Program-made: the position numbers and the translations under genes | Part shown: in pieces, positions 7,535-15,434 of the stretch | Layout of the letters: every line of letters starts with the position of its first letter | How positions within the stretch are numbered: the stretch's first letter is position 1 | Assembly: GCA_036847185.1 (NCBI GenBank) | Contig: DAIUAM010000014.1 | Location: 1-64,000 of the forward strand | Direction: 5' to 3' | DNA: 64,000 nucleotides | DNA from: UBA4738 sp002413305 | Lineage (GTDB): Bacteria > Actinomycetota > UBA4738 | The notes under the pieces: model-generated | The model's input: the letters and a program-made list of their open reading frames with translations, nothing else | Database searches by the model: none | Told to the model about the DNA's origin: nothing

Positions 7535-8320
7535 GTGCCGCAGGTCAGGGTCGAACGCTTCGCGGGGGTGGCTCGCGTGGTCCTCGATCGTCCCGACCAG
7601 CGAAACGCCGTCTCCCACGACATGCTCGAAGAGCTCGCCGCGGCGTTCGACGCATTGGACGCAGAACCGCAGGTCAGGGCGGTCATCCTGGCCGGCGAGG
7701 GCGCCGACTTCTGCGCAGGCGCGGACCTGTCCGACGTCACGATCATACGGGCCGACCGCGACTACGCCAGCGGGTTCGAGGCGTCCCTTCGTACCGTCTC
7801 CACGCACCCGAACCCGGTGATCGCCGAGGTGCAAGGTTCGGCCCTGGGCGCAGGGTGCCAGATCGTGGTGGCGTGCGACCTGGCGGTGGCCGCCGAGGAC
7901 GCCCGCATCGGCATCCCGTCGGGCAAGCTCGGCATCCTCCCGAACTTCGAGAGCATCGAACGCCTGGTGCTCTCGGTTGGGCCGAAGCGTGCCGGGGAGA
8001 TCCTCTATGCGGGCCGAGTCGTGAGTGGCGCCGGGGCGGCCGCGTGGGGGCTGGCGAACGTGGCCGTCCCTGCCGCGGAGCTGACCGAGCGGACCTTCGC
8101 GCTGGCCGAACGCATCGCCGGCCTCGCCCCGCTCTCGGTTCGAGGTGCGAAGCGTGGGGTCCGAACCGCCATCGAACACCTCTCGGTCGACCGGTTCGGC
8201 GAGAGCGACCGCGTGTCGGAGTTCGACGCGATGGCGGCCGAGGCGTTCGGCAGCGAGGACCTGCGGGAAGGCATCCGAGCGTTCCGTGAGCGACGTTCGC
8301 CCAAGTTCCGGGGGAAGTGA
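7535..8320 (+). CDS. Enoyl-CoA hydratase/isomerase family protein
   Basis: 261 aa, GTG 7535. Crotonase fold with GADFCAGADLSDVT and GSALGAGCQIVVACDLAVAAEDARIGIPSGKLGILP. Both catalytic Glu positions of standard enoyl-CoA hydratases are changed (Gln after the GAGC motif and Ser in the IPSGKLG segment), so it is probably not a classical hydratase; an isomerase, decarboxylase or thioesterase role is possible. It is the second crotonase of the operon and differs clearly from the one at 2779. It overlaps nth by one base. Confidence 0.82.
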   Translation: MPQVRVERFAGVARVVLDRPDQRNAVSHDMLEELAAAFDALDAEPQVRAVILAGEGADFCAGADLSDVTIIRADRDYASGFEASLRTVSTHPNPVIAEVQGSALGAGCQIVVACDLAVAAEDARIGIPSGKLGILPNFESIERLVLSVGPKRAGEILYAGRVVSGAGAAAWGLANVAVPAAELTERTFALAERIAGLAPLSVRGAKRGVRTAIEHLSVDRFGESDRVSEFDAMAAEAFGSEDLREGIRAFRERRSPKFRGK

Positions 8321-9039
8321 TGGACGCGATCAAGCCGCCCAAGCCCCGGCCGGCGCCGAAGCCTCCGAAGCCCGGGCTCACCCGCGACAGCCTGCTGGCG
8401 GAGCGCGCCCCCGTGGTGATCCGCCGCCTGAGGAAGGCCTACCCGGACGCGCACGTCGCCCTCAACTTCTCCAACCCCCTGGAGATGCTGATCGCCACGA
8501 TCCTTTCGGCGCAGTGCACCGATCAAAAGGTCAACGAGGTCACCGCCACGCTCTTCAAGAAGTACCGGACGCCCGAGGACTACTTGCGGGTGCCGGAGGC
8601 CGATCTGGCACAAGCGCTCAAGCCCACCGGCTTCTTCAACCAGAAGACGAAGTCCGTCCGCGGCGCCTGCCGGGTGATCGTCGAACGGTACGGCGGCCAG
8701 GTGCCGCAGACCATGTCGGAGCTCATCACGTTCCCCGGGGTAGCCCGGAAGACAGCGAACATCGTGCAGGGCAACAGCTATCCCGAACGCCATCGCACGG
8801 ACAAGAGCGCCGGTATCGCGGTCGATACCCACGTCCGGAGGGTGAGCCAACGCCTGGGCTTCACCCAGGAGAACGATCCCGACCGGATCGAACAGGACCT
8901 CATGCGGATCATCCCGCGCAAGGACTGGTTCCCGTTCACGTACGTGCTGATCGACCACGGCCGACAGGTCTGCAAGGCGCCCACGCCGAGATGCGAGGTC
9001 TGTCCGGTCAGCGATCTCTGCCCGTCCAGCCGCGTCTAG
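8320..9039 (+). CDS. nth: Endonuclease III
   Basis: 239 aa. DNA glycosylase/AP lyase that removes oxidised pyrimidines. The helix-hairpin-helix is FPGVARKTANIVQG with catalytic Lys144, the catalytic Asp is in AVDTHVRR (Asp169), and the [4Fe-4S] ligands Cys218, Cys225, Cys228 and Cys234 fit Cys-x6-Cys-x2-Cys-x5-Cys. The ATG at 8320 overlaps the preceding stop (TGATG); a GTG directly before it is also possible. An N-terminal Pro/Lys-rich tail of about 25 residues precedes the domain. Linkage to the CoA operon is probably only positional. Confidence 0.93.
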   Translation: MDAIKPPKPRPAPKPPKPGLTRDSLLAERAPVVIRRLRKAYPDAHVALNFSNPLEMLIATILSAQCTDQKVNEVTATLFKKYRTPEDYLRVPEADLAQALKPTGFFNQKTKSVRGACRVIVERYGGQVPQTMSELITFPGVARKTANIVQGNSYPERHRTDKSAGIAVDTHVRRVSQRLGFTQENDPDRIEQDLMRIIPRKDWFPFTYVLIDHGRQVCKAPTPRCEVCPVSDLCPSSRV

Positions 9040-9061
9040 AGCGAAGCGGCCGAGCGGACCC

Positions 9062-9331
9062 TCAGGCGTTCACCATCGTTCGAGCAACGGCCGCTTCGCC
9101 CCTCCGGCGCGCCCGCCGAAGGGCTCGGCGTTCCTCCTCGGACAGCCCGCCCCACACACCCGCGTCTTGGCAGGTGAGCATGGCCCATTCGAGGCATTCC
9201 GTTCGAACCTCACATTGCATGCAGATCGTCTTGGCGGTGGCGATCTGTGCGGCGGCGGGCCCGGTCGTCCCGACGGGGAAGAACAGCTCCGGATCCTCGT
9301 CCTTGCATCGCGCGAGATGAACCCAATCCAC
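9062..9331 (-). CDS. whiB: WhiB-family iron-sulfur transcription factor (WhiB1-like)
   Basis: 89 aa, GTG start at 9331 with a strong GGGGGGAG ribosome site. Cys9, Cys37, Cys40 and Cys46 make the Cys-x27-Cys-x2-Cys-x5-Cys cluster site, GVWGG follows (residues 59-63), and a basic C-terminus (RRALRRARRRG) is the DNA-binding tail. The DEDPELFFPVG segment is close to WhiB1. WhiB proteins bind sigma factor region 4 and sense redox or nitric oxide through a [4Fe-4S] cluster. They are essentially confined to Actinobacteria and their phages, so this gene supports the host assignment. Confidence 0.93.
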   Translation of the reverse strand: MDWVHLARCKDEDPELFFPVGTTGPAAAQIATAKTICMQCEVRTECLEWAMLTCQDAGVWGGLSEEERRALRRARRRGEAAVARTMVNA

Positions 9332-9472
9332 GGACCACTCCCCCCTATCCGGGCTCGGGCAAGCACATGTCGAAATCGGTCACCCGACCCCTGACGGGCT
9401 CCGGGACGCTCACCAAAGCGAGCGTGTGCCGGGCGAGGGGCGGATTATACTGACGCCCCTCCGAGGAGCACA

Positions 9473-10264
9473 ATGTTTCGCACCGATATCGGCCGACAAA
9501 TCTTGCCCGTGGTCGTCGCCCACCGTGGCGCCTCGGCCAGCTACCCGGAGAACACGCTCGCGTCGTTCCAGGGGGCCATCGACGCCGGTGCCGACATCGT
9601 CGAACTGGACGTTCGCCTCTCCGCCGACGGCGTGCCGGTCATCATGCACAACGCCGAAGTGGACGCCACCACCGACGGTTCGGGCTGGGTCCATGAGTTG
9701 ACCGTTGCCGAACTCAAGCGATTGGACGCCTCGCGGGGCCGGGGGTCCCGGGCGGAGATCCCGACCCTGGAGGAGGCGTTCCGGTTCTTGTCCGGGAAGG
9801 CCGGGATCAACGTGGAGATCAAGAACATGCCGGGCGAGCCCGCCTTCGACTCCCCGCGGGAGGCGGCTGCCGAACAGGTGGTCATCCTGCTTCACCGGAT
9901 CGGGTTCGACGGACCCATGCTCGTCTCGTCGTTCAACTGGCTGTCGATCGAGCGGGTCAAGGAGCTCGAACCTCAGGTCCCCACCGGCTTCCTGACCATC
10001 GGGCCGTTCGACCCATACGCGTGCCTGGTCTACGTCAGGTCGCGGGGGCACGACTATGTTCTGCCGCAGGTTCCCGCGGTCCTGGACGCTGGGGAGGCGT
10101 TCACCCGCGCGGCTCACGACGATGGTGTGCTGGTCGGCACGTGGGTCATGGACGAACCGGAGGGCCTGGAGCGGTTGTTCGCGATCGGCGTGGACGCGGT
10201 GGCAACGAACGACCCCGCGACCGCCGTTCCCATCCGCGACCGGTTCCGAGCTCGTTCGGGCTAG
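9473..10264 (+). CDS. glpQ: Glycerophosphodiester phosphodiesterase
   Basis: 263 aa, cytosolic form without a signal peptide. Hydrolyses glycerophosphodiesters to glycerol-3-phosphate and an alcohol. The GDPD signature is clear: VVAHRGASASYPENTLASF, then IVELDVRLSADGVPVIMHN with the metal-binding Glu/Asp pair, and GINVEIKN. The C-terminal half has WVMDEPEGLERLFAIGVDAVATNDP, typical for the family. ATG 9473 follows the SD GAGGAG. A TATACT hexamer at 9446 may be part of its promoter. It converges on the lipid kinase gene, their stop codons overlapping. Confidence 0.9.
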   Translation: MFRTDIGRQILPVVVAHRGASASYPENTLASFQGAIDAGADIVELDVRLSADGVPVIMHNAEVDATTDGSGWVHELTVAELKRLDASRGRGSRAEIPTLEEAFRFLSGKAGINVEIKNMPGEPAFDSPREAAAEQVVILLHRIGFDGPMLVSSFNWLSIERVKELEPQVPTGFLTIGPFDPYACLVYVRSRGHDYVLPQVPAVLDAGEAFTRAAHDDGVLVGTWVMDEPEGLERLFAIGVDAVATNDPATAVPIRDRFRARSG

Positions 10265-11211
10265 CGGTACACCGAGAGCGCATCGGGGATCGATTCGATC
10301 TCCACCCGTTGCCGCTCGCCGAGGTACTCACCGTCGGCCTGGACGGGCAGTGGGACGTTCGACTCGATGACGAAGCGGCGTTCGTCGTGCCAGTACCGTC
10401 CCTCCGGACCGCGGTGGTGCGTGAGGGGGCCGATCCCGAACGCGGAGAACAGGACGGGGAAGATGCGCGCAGGGCGCATGGTCTCCAGCGCGAAGCAGTC
10501 CAGGCCCTCGCCGAGGTTGGCGTCCGGGCAGACGCGCAGGGCCCGTGATCCCAGGTAGGTGAAGGGGTCGAGGTTCTGGAGGATGGCCAGGTAGAGCCCG
10601 TACTGCCAGGGGTCCTCACCCGCACGGACGCGGATGTGGGGCTGGTTCGTGTCGTAGCCCGCCGCGTACAAGCCAAGGCCCACCGCCACGAACCAGGCGT
10701 CGCCCAGCGCGCGCTTCACCTTTGGGTGGCGTTCGACCTCGCGCACGATCGCCGCGTCGAAGCCCATCCCGCAGCTCGAGACGAAGTACCGGTCGCCGAT
10801 CCGCCCGAGCGGGATCGACAGCGGGGGCCGGTCGGCGGTGCGGACCAGCACCTCGGCGGTGCGGACCGCGTCGTTCGGGAATCCCAACGCTCGGACCAGT
10901 ACGTTCGCGCCGCCGCCCGGGATCACCGCGATGGGGACCTTCGCCGTGCCGTCCTCGGCAGACGCCATGCCGTTGACGACCTCGTTCACCGTGCCGTCGC
11001 CGCCGAGAACGCCCACCACGTCGGCTCCGGTGCCGGCCGCCATCCGAGCCAGCTCGGAGGCGTGCCCGGGAGCCCGCGTCCAGACCTCGTGCACCTCGAA
11101 CCCGCGGGACAGGCTGCGCGCCACCGCGCCGGTTCGGCGTGCCGCCACGGCCTGTGCCTTGGGGTTCACGATCAGGAGCATGCGGCGGTTCGGCGCGGAC
11201 ACCGGACTCAC
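10261..11211 (-). CDS. Diacylglycerol kinase-type lipid kinase
   Basis: 316 aa. DAGK_cat-domain kinase phosphorylating a lipid such as diacylglycerol. It shows LLIVNPKAQ at the N-terminus, GGDGTVNEVVNG as the nucleotide-binding loop, and IPGGGANVLVRALGFP where relatives have a GTxNxxAR motif. The C-terminal half has the SSCGMGFDAAIVREVER and LPVQADGEYLG segments of the family. The start overlaps the stop of the SigF-like gene by 4 nt, so the two are probably co-transcribed. Yeg/BmrU-type enzymes are alternatives; the substrate is not determined. Confidence 0.87.
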   Translation of the reverse strand: MSPVSAPNRRMLLIVNPKAQAVAARRTGAVARSLSRGFEVHEVWTRAPGHASELARMAAGTGADVVGVLGGDGTVNEVVNGMASAEDGTAKVPIAVIPGGGANVLVRALGFPNDAVRTAEVLVRTADRPPLSIPLGRIGDRYFVSSCGMGFDAAIVREVERHPKVKRALGDAWFVAVGLGLYAAGYDTNQPHIRVRAGEDPWQYGLYLAILQNLDPFTYLGSRALRVCPDANLGEGLDCFALETMRPARIFPVLFSAFGIGPLTHHRGPEGRYWHDERRFVIESNVPLPVQADGEYLGERQRVEIESIPDALSVYR

Positions 11212-11951
11212 CCGGCCTCTTCGTCGTCTTCGAGGCCGGACCGGAGCGAGGCCAGCGTCTTAGCGAGCAGTCTCGATACGTGCATCTGGGAAATCCCGAG
11301 ATCCTTGGCGATCTCGCTCTGGGTGAGGCCCTTGAAGAAGCGCAGATAGAGCATGTGTCGTTCGCGGGGAGCCAGCCGCTGCAGCAACGGGACCACCGCC
11401 ACCCGGTCCTCCAGCGCCTCCAGCGCCTGGTCCTCCTCGCCGATCTGCTCATGGTAGGTGAGACCCTCCTCGCTGGTTCCGGCGTCCAGAGAGATGAGGC
11501 TGTACGCGTGGGCCGAATCCAGCGCCTCCAGCACCTCGTCCTGGGTCGCCTCCGCGGCATGGGCGATCTCGGCCACGGTGGGAGAGCGCTGAAGGTCCTG
11601 GGAGAGCTTGCCCACCACACTGCCCAGGCGGAGGTTCAGCTCCTGAAGCCTCCGCGGCACCCGCACCGCCCATCCCTTGTCGCGGAAGTGGCGTTTCAGC
11701 TCGCCGACGATGGTGGGTGTGGCATACGTCGAGAATTCGACCTCCCGGCCGGGATCGAAGCGGTCCACGGCCTTGACCAGGCCGATCGTCGCCACCTGGA
11801 TCAGATCGTCGAGCGGCTCACCCCGCCCGGCGAACCGGCGGGCGAGGTATTCGACCAGGCCGAGGTGCGCCTCGATCAGCGCGGTGCGGATCGCGGGGTC
11901 GTTCGTCCCCCGAAGCTCCCGGAGCAAGCGCTTGACCTCGTCCTTGGGCAA
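11208..11951 (-). CDS. sigF: RNA polymerase sigma factor, SigB/SigF family
   Basis: 247 aa. Group 3 sigma factor: region 2 is LVEYLARRFAGRGEPLDDLIQVATIGLVKAVDRFDPGREVEFSTYATPTIVGELKRHFRD, followed by region 3 (VRVPRRLQEL...SPTVAEIA) and region 4 (LTQSEIAKDLGISQMHVSRLL). These sigma factors drive general stress or developmental genes and are held by an RsbW-type anti-sigma factor, which is encoded just upstream (11975-12409). The STAS and SpoIIE proteins at 41.0-44.0 kb could complete the switch. It overlaps the lipid kinase start. Confidence 0.93.
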   Translation of the reverse strand: MPKDEVKRLLRELRGTNDPAIRTALIEAHLGLVEYLARRFAGRGEPLDDLIQVATIGLVKAVDRFDPGREVEFSTYATPTIVGELKRHFRDKGWAVRVPRRLQELNLRLGSVVGKLSQDLQRSPTVAEIAHAAEATQDEVLEALDSAHAYSLISLDAGTSEEGLTYHEQIGEEDQALEALEDRVAVVPLLQRLAPRERHMLYLRFFKGLTQSEIAKDLGISQMHVSRLLAKTLASLRSGLEDDEEAG

Positions 11952-11974
11952 CTGCTGGTGCCGCTCGTGACCGG

Positions 11975-12409
11975 TCAGGGCGCCACACCTCTATTCAGGT
12001 GGAACGTCACCAGAGCGGTCCCGTCGGAAGAGATGAACTCGAGCCCGTCGGTCACGGCCCGAAGGATCGCCTGCGACCACTTGGTGAGGAAGGTGGCGTC
12101 GGACTTGAGCGGCGCGTCGCCCTTGACGGTGACCTTGAGCTCACGGCCTTCGATCGTGAATTCGACCTCGAGCATCGACGCGGCGGGCTGCGACGTGGCC
12201 ATGATCCGCGAGCAGACCTCGTCGATGGCGATATGCAGGTCCTGGATCCGGTCGTAGGTGAAGTCCAGGAGGGCACCGACCGCGCTGGCAGCCGACCGAA
12301 CCAGCCCGATGTGGGCGGTCGATGCGGGGATGCGGATCAGGACGCGATCCGTCGGCTCGACGGGCTCGGTTTCTTCTATGCGGTCGGTGGGTTCCGTCTG
12401 GTCGGCCAA
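11975..12409 (-). CDS. rsbW: Anti-sigma factor, RsbW-like (HATPase fold)
   Basis: 144 aa, ATG at 12409, 23 nt before the SigF-like gene in the same operon. The C-terminal 120 residues follow the GHKL kinase fold: LVRSAASAVGALLDFTYDRIQDLHIAIDEVCSRIM matches the helix that carries the N-box, but the usual Asn is not evident (Glu-Val-Cys-Ser-Arg) and the glycine-rich boxes are weak, so kinase activity is uncertain. The N-terminal 22 residues are acidic and disordered. By context it binds the downstream sigma factor and is released by a STAS antagonist such as the one at 41038. Confidence 0.75.
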   Translation of the reverse strand: MADQTEPTDRIEETEPVEPTDRVLIRIPASTAHIGLVRSAASAVGALLDFTYDRIQDLHIAIDEVCSRIMATSQPAASMLEVEFTIEGRELKVTVKGDAPLKSDATFLTKWSQAILRAVTDGLEFISSDGTALVTFHLNRGVAP

Positions 12410-12468
12410 ACTGGGCGTGATTCTACCCAGGTGGGCGTGGGGACCTCTTTCCTACACTCGGGTCCGAC

Positions 12469-12876
12469 ATGCTCAGAGGGTGGCGAGCCCATCGCGCCGC
12501 GTCGCCGGCGCTCCGTCACGCGTTCCGGGCGTTCCGGACGACCGTCGACCGGATGGAACGCGCGAAGGCGTCCCTGGTGTCGGCCGCGCCCGGTCAGCGC
12601 GGGTCGAAGGTGCCGTTGGCCGAAGCACTGTTCGGGTTCGAGCTGGGGCTGGCGGAGGCGAGCGCGGGCATGCTGGCGTGGCGGGTCCCCGAGGTGGACG
12701 AGGCCTGGTGGCCGTGCCGGGAGGGGCTGGACGAAGCGGCCCGCCGCGCCGAGGCGCTTCGCCTGGAGGGCTCGCCGGCAGGGTACGAGGAACTGGCCGG
12801 CGTGCTGGCGGACCTGCTGGAGCCGCTTCAGCCGTTCGCGGAAGCGCTGCAGCGGTTCCGTGAGCTCGGGCTTTGA
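12469..12876 (+). CDS. Hypothetical helical protein
   Basis: 135 aa, ATG at 12469. No signal peptide, membrane segment or motif is recognised. Sequence is Ala/Leu/Glu/Arg-rich and probably all-helical, with segments such as MERAKASLVSAAPGQRG and GYEELAGVLADLLEPLQPFAEALQRF. It is divergent from the rsbW-like gene and converges on the TetR gene (8 nt apart). I do not recognise the family; a small regulatory or structural helical-bundle protein would fit. Confidence 0.55.
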   Translation: MLRGWRAHRAASPALRHAFRAFRTTVDRMERAKASLVSAAPGQRGSKVPLAEALFGFELGLAEASAGMLAWRVPEVDEAWWPCREGLDEAARRAEALRLEGSPAGYEELAGVLADLLEPLQPFAEALQRFRELGL

Positions 12877-12883
12877 GTCCGGG

Positions 12884-13552
12884 TTACGGCGGCACCGCCG
12901 GCTGCATGCCCTCCAGCAGCGCCCGGACGGTCTCCCTGGCGAAGCGTTCGTCGCCCTCCTCGGCGGCCTCGTCCCCGGTGTACGCGCCGACCCAGATGTG
13001 CAGGAAGGGCGCGCCGAGGATCAGCCGGGCCAGCCCCTCGGCCAGCGGTCGGTCCGAGAGACGCCCCAGGCGTTGCTCGCGCCGAAGGTACGTGCTGAGC
13101 GAGCCGAGGAGCTTGGCGGGGCCCTGCTTCGTCTCCACCAGGCGCGCACGATGCTGCGCCAGGAGCTCACTGTCCGCCATGATGCCCGCGGCCATGGGGA
13201 TCAGGGCTCGGTAGAACCGGAGCACGGCGACGGTGAGCTCCTCGAGGTTCTTCCGCACGCTCGCCGTCCCGGCCCGGGAGGGGAGCGAGTCGAACAGGGC
13301 CAGGACGTCGGGGAACCGGGAGCCGATGCATTCGACGACCAGCGCGTGCTTGTCGGGGAAGTACCGGTAGATGCTGCCCTCGGCGCACCCTGCCGCCTCG
13401 GCGATCGCCCGGGTGGTCACGCCTCGCAGGCCGCGCTCCGCCATCAACCGCTGCGCGGCCAGGACGATCTGGTCGCGGATGCGTGTCGATGACGGGGTCG
13501 AACCGTCGGCGGGCACCTTGACGACGGCGGGAGAGACGCGCTCAGTGACCAC
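12884..13552 (-). CDS. TetR-family transcriptional regulator
   Basis: 222 aa from GTG 13552; GTG 13516 is an alternative. The N-terminal HTH is IRDQIVLAAQRLMAERGLRGVTTRAIAEAAGCAEGSIYRYFPDKHALV, the TetR signature. The remaining 150 residues are the ligand-binding helical domain. The chosen start overlaps the end of the efflux pump gene (stop at 13542) by 11 nt, so the repressor is probably translated with the pump and controls the same operon through the palindromes at 15258-15296. The ligand is unknown. Confidence 0.88.
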   Translation of the reverse strand: MVTERVSPAVVKVPADGSTPSSTRIRDQIVLAAQRLMAERGLRGVTTRAIAEAAGCAEGSIYRYFPDKHALVVECIGSRFPDVLALFDSLPSRAGTASVRKNLEELTVAVLRFYRALIPMAAGIMADSELLAQHRARLVETKQGPAKLLGSLSTYLRREQRLGRLSDRPLAEGLARLILGAPFLHIWVGAYTGDEAAEEGDERFARETVRALLEGMQPAVPP

Positions 13553-15206
13553 CGACCGCCGTGCCCTCCCCGCGAGCACCGGCACCGTTCGTCTCGGGAC
13601 CGGCGACCGGGACCCGTTCGATCTCCACATGGCTCCGCACGAAGATGGCGGACACCACGCCGGCCAGCAGCATGAAGGCCACCGCGACGTACAGCGCCGC
13701 GTGCATCGCGTGGACGAACGGGTGGTCGATGGAGGTGTAGATGGCCCGCTGGACCGGGATCGGGATCGACCTCGGCACGTTCTTCGAAAAGGCGGCGAAG
13801 GTGGGGGCGCCACCCGTGGCGGCGGCCGTGCCGAACTTCGACACGATGGACGCGGCGTTCGGCACCCGGGCAGCTTGGAGGGCGGACAGCCACCCGGTCT
13901 TGAAGGAGCTGGTCACGATGGCCCCGAGCAGGGCGATGCCGAATACGCCGCCGATCTCCCGGCTGGTGTTCGTCGCCGCTGAGGCCACCCCGGCGTGCCG
14001 GGTCTCGACCGAGCCCATCACTGCCGCGGTCATCGGCGTCATGGTGGTGGCCATGCCCGCCGCCAGGACCAGGAAGGATGGAAGGATCACGGTCGTGTAC
14101 GGCGAACCCACCTCGGTCCGGAGCATGAGCCCCAAGCCGATCGCCCCCACGAGTGGCCCGACGGTCATGAACCACCGCGAACCGTACCGGTCGGAGAATC
14201 GTCCGGACAGGGGAGCGACGATGAGGATGACCAGCGAGAAGGCCAGCAGTCGGATCCCGGCCGCCACCGGCGAGTAGTGGTCGATGTTCTGCAGGTACAG
14301 GGAGAAGAAGAAGACCGACCCGAACATAGCGAAGAACACCGCCGCGGCCACCACGTTCGCCGCGCTGAACGTGGGGATCTTGAAGAACGACAACGGGAGC
14401 ATGGGGGATTCGCGGTGCGACTCGATCCAGAAGAACGCTACCAGCAGGACCGCCGACAGGGCGAACGACACCAGGATGAGGCTGTCGCCCCAGCCCTTCG
14501 AGTTGCCCTCGATCAGTCCGTAGACCAGGAAGAACAGGCCGGCGGTGCCGGTGATCAGGCCCGGCGGGTCGATGCGGCGGGACGTGTTGGGGTCCTTCGA
14601 CTCGGTGACCACGAAGTAGGTCATGGTCAGGCCGATGATCCCGATCGGGACGTTGATGTAGAAGATGCTCTGCCACGAGACGTGCTCGACCAGGAGGCCT
14701 CCGACCACCGGGCCGACGGCGATGGCCAGGCCGGACATGGCCGCCCAGATCCCGATGGCCGCTCCGCGTTCCTTCCCACTGAAGGTGGCCGTGATGATCG
14801 AGAGCGAACCGGGGAGCAGCATGGCCGCGCCCAGGCCCTGGATCGCCCGGAAGGCGACCAACTGGCCGGTGGACCCCGAGAGTCCGCACATCAGTGAGCC
14901 CAACGTGAACAGGCCGAGGCCGGCCATGAAGAACCGCTTCCGCCCGTACAGGTCGCCGAGCGCCCCTCCGGTGAGCATGAACGAGGCGAATGTCAGCGTG
15001 TAGCCGTCGATGATCCACTGGAGGCCGGACACGCCCGCCCCGAGCTTGTCCTGGATCGTGGGCAGCGCCACATTCACCACGAGGTTGTCGAGCATCGGCA
15101 TGAACAGCCCGAAGACCATCGCGCCGAGGACCCACCACTTGCGGCGATCCGCTCGTCTGGCCGCAGCGGCGGCGTCCACCGGGACCGCTTCGATCGTCTT
15201 TGCCAC
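13542..15206 (-). CDS. MFS multidrug exporter, DHA2 (EmrB/QacA) family
   Basis: 554 aa from GTG 15206, preceded by GGAGGAGG; an earlier in-frame GTG (15272) lies inside the operator and is less likely. About 14 membrane helices are expected from the length and hydrophobic pattern. Recognisable motifs are MLDNLVVNVALPTIQ in TM1, GGALGDLYGRKRFFMAGL (motif A, loop 2-3) and FRAIQGLGAAMLLPGSLSII. DHA2 pumps use the proton motive force to export drugs or toxic metabolites. It is followed directly by the TetR gene and preceded by tandem palindromic sites, so it is probably repressor-controlled. Confidence 0.92.
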   Translation of the reverse strand: MAKTIEAVPVDAAAAARRADRRKWWVLGAMVFGLFMPMLDNLVVNVALPTIQDKLGAGVSGLQWIIDGYTLTFASFMLTGGALGDLYGRKRFFMAGLGLFTLGSLMCGLSGSTGQLVAFRAIQGLGAAMLLPGSLSIITATFSGKERGAAIGIWAAMSGLAIAVGPVVGGLLVEHVSWQSIFYINVPIGIIGLTMTYFVVTESKDPNTSRRIDPPGLITGTAGLFFLVYGLIEGNSKGWGDSLILVSFALSAVLLVAFFWIESHRESPMLPLSFFKIPTFSAANVVAAAVFFAMFGSVFFFSLYLQNIDHYSPVAAGIRLLAFSLVILIVAPLSGRFSDRYGSRWFMTVGPLVGAIGLGLMLRTEVGSPYTTVILPSFLVLAAGMATTMTPMTAAVMGSVETRHAGVASAATNTSREIGGVFGIALLGAIVTSSFKTGWLSALQAARVPNAASIVSKFGTAAATGGAPTFAAFSKNVPRSIPIPVQRAIYTSIDHPFVHAMHAALYVAVAFMLLAGVVSAIFVRSHVEIERVPVAGPETNGAGARGEGTAVGGH

Positions 15207-15257
15207 GTCCTCCTCCAGCCGTCCGTGGGCGGGCGATCCGGCCCGCCGGTGCTTGTG

Positions 15258-15296
15258 TGAGTGAGCGGTCACTCATTTTCAGTGAGTGGTCACTCA
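15258..15296. promoter_or_regulatory. Tandem palindromic operators for the TetR/efflux operon
   Basis: TGAGTGAGCGGTCACTCA (15258-15275) and TGAGTGGTCACTCA (15283-15296) are two closely related palindromes with TGAGTG/CACTCA arms, the usual form of TetR-family operators. They lie 52-90 nt upstream of the pump start (15206) and 139 nt upstream of the aminotransferase ATG, so they may control both directions. Confidence 0.75.
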
Positions 15297-15434
15297 TTCG
15301 TCAAACGGGCTGGTGGGAAGGCCTTCGGCCGGTGTCGGGCCGGGTGGCCGTCGTGTACGCTCGGAGCCGGCTGCGGGCGAAGAATCCTCCAGGGGTGGAG
15401 CCGCCGCGGCCCTGTGCATCGAGGAGGTCCTTCG

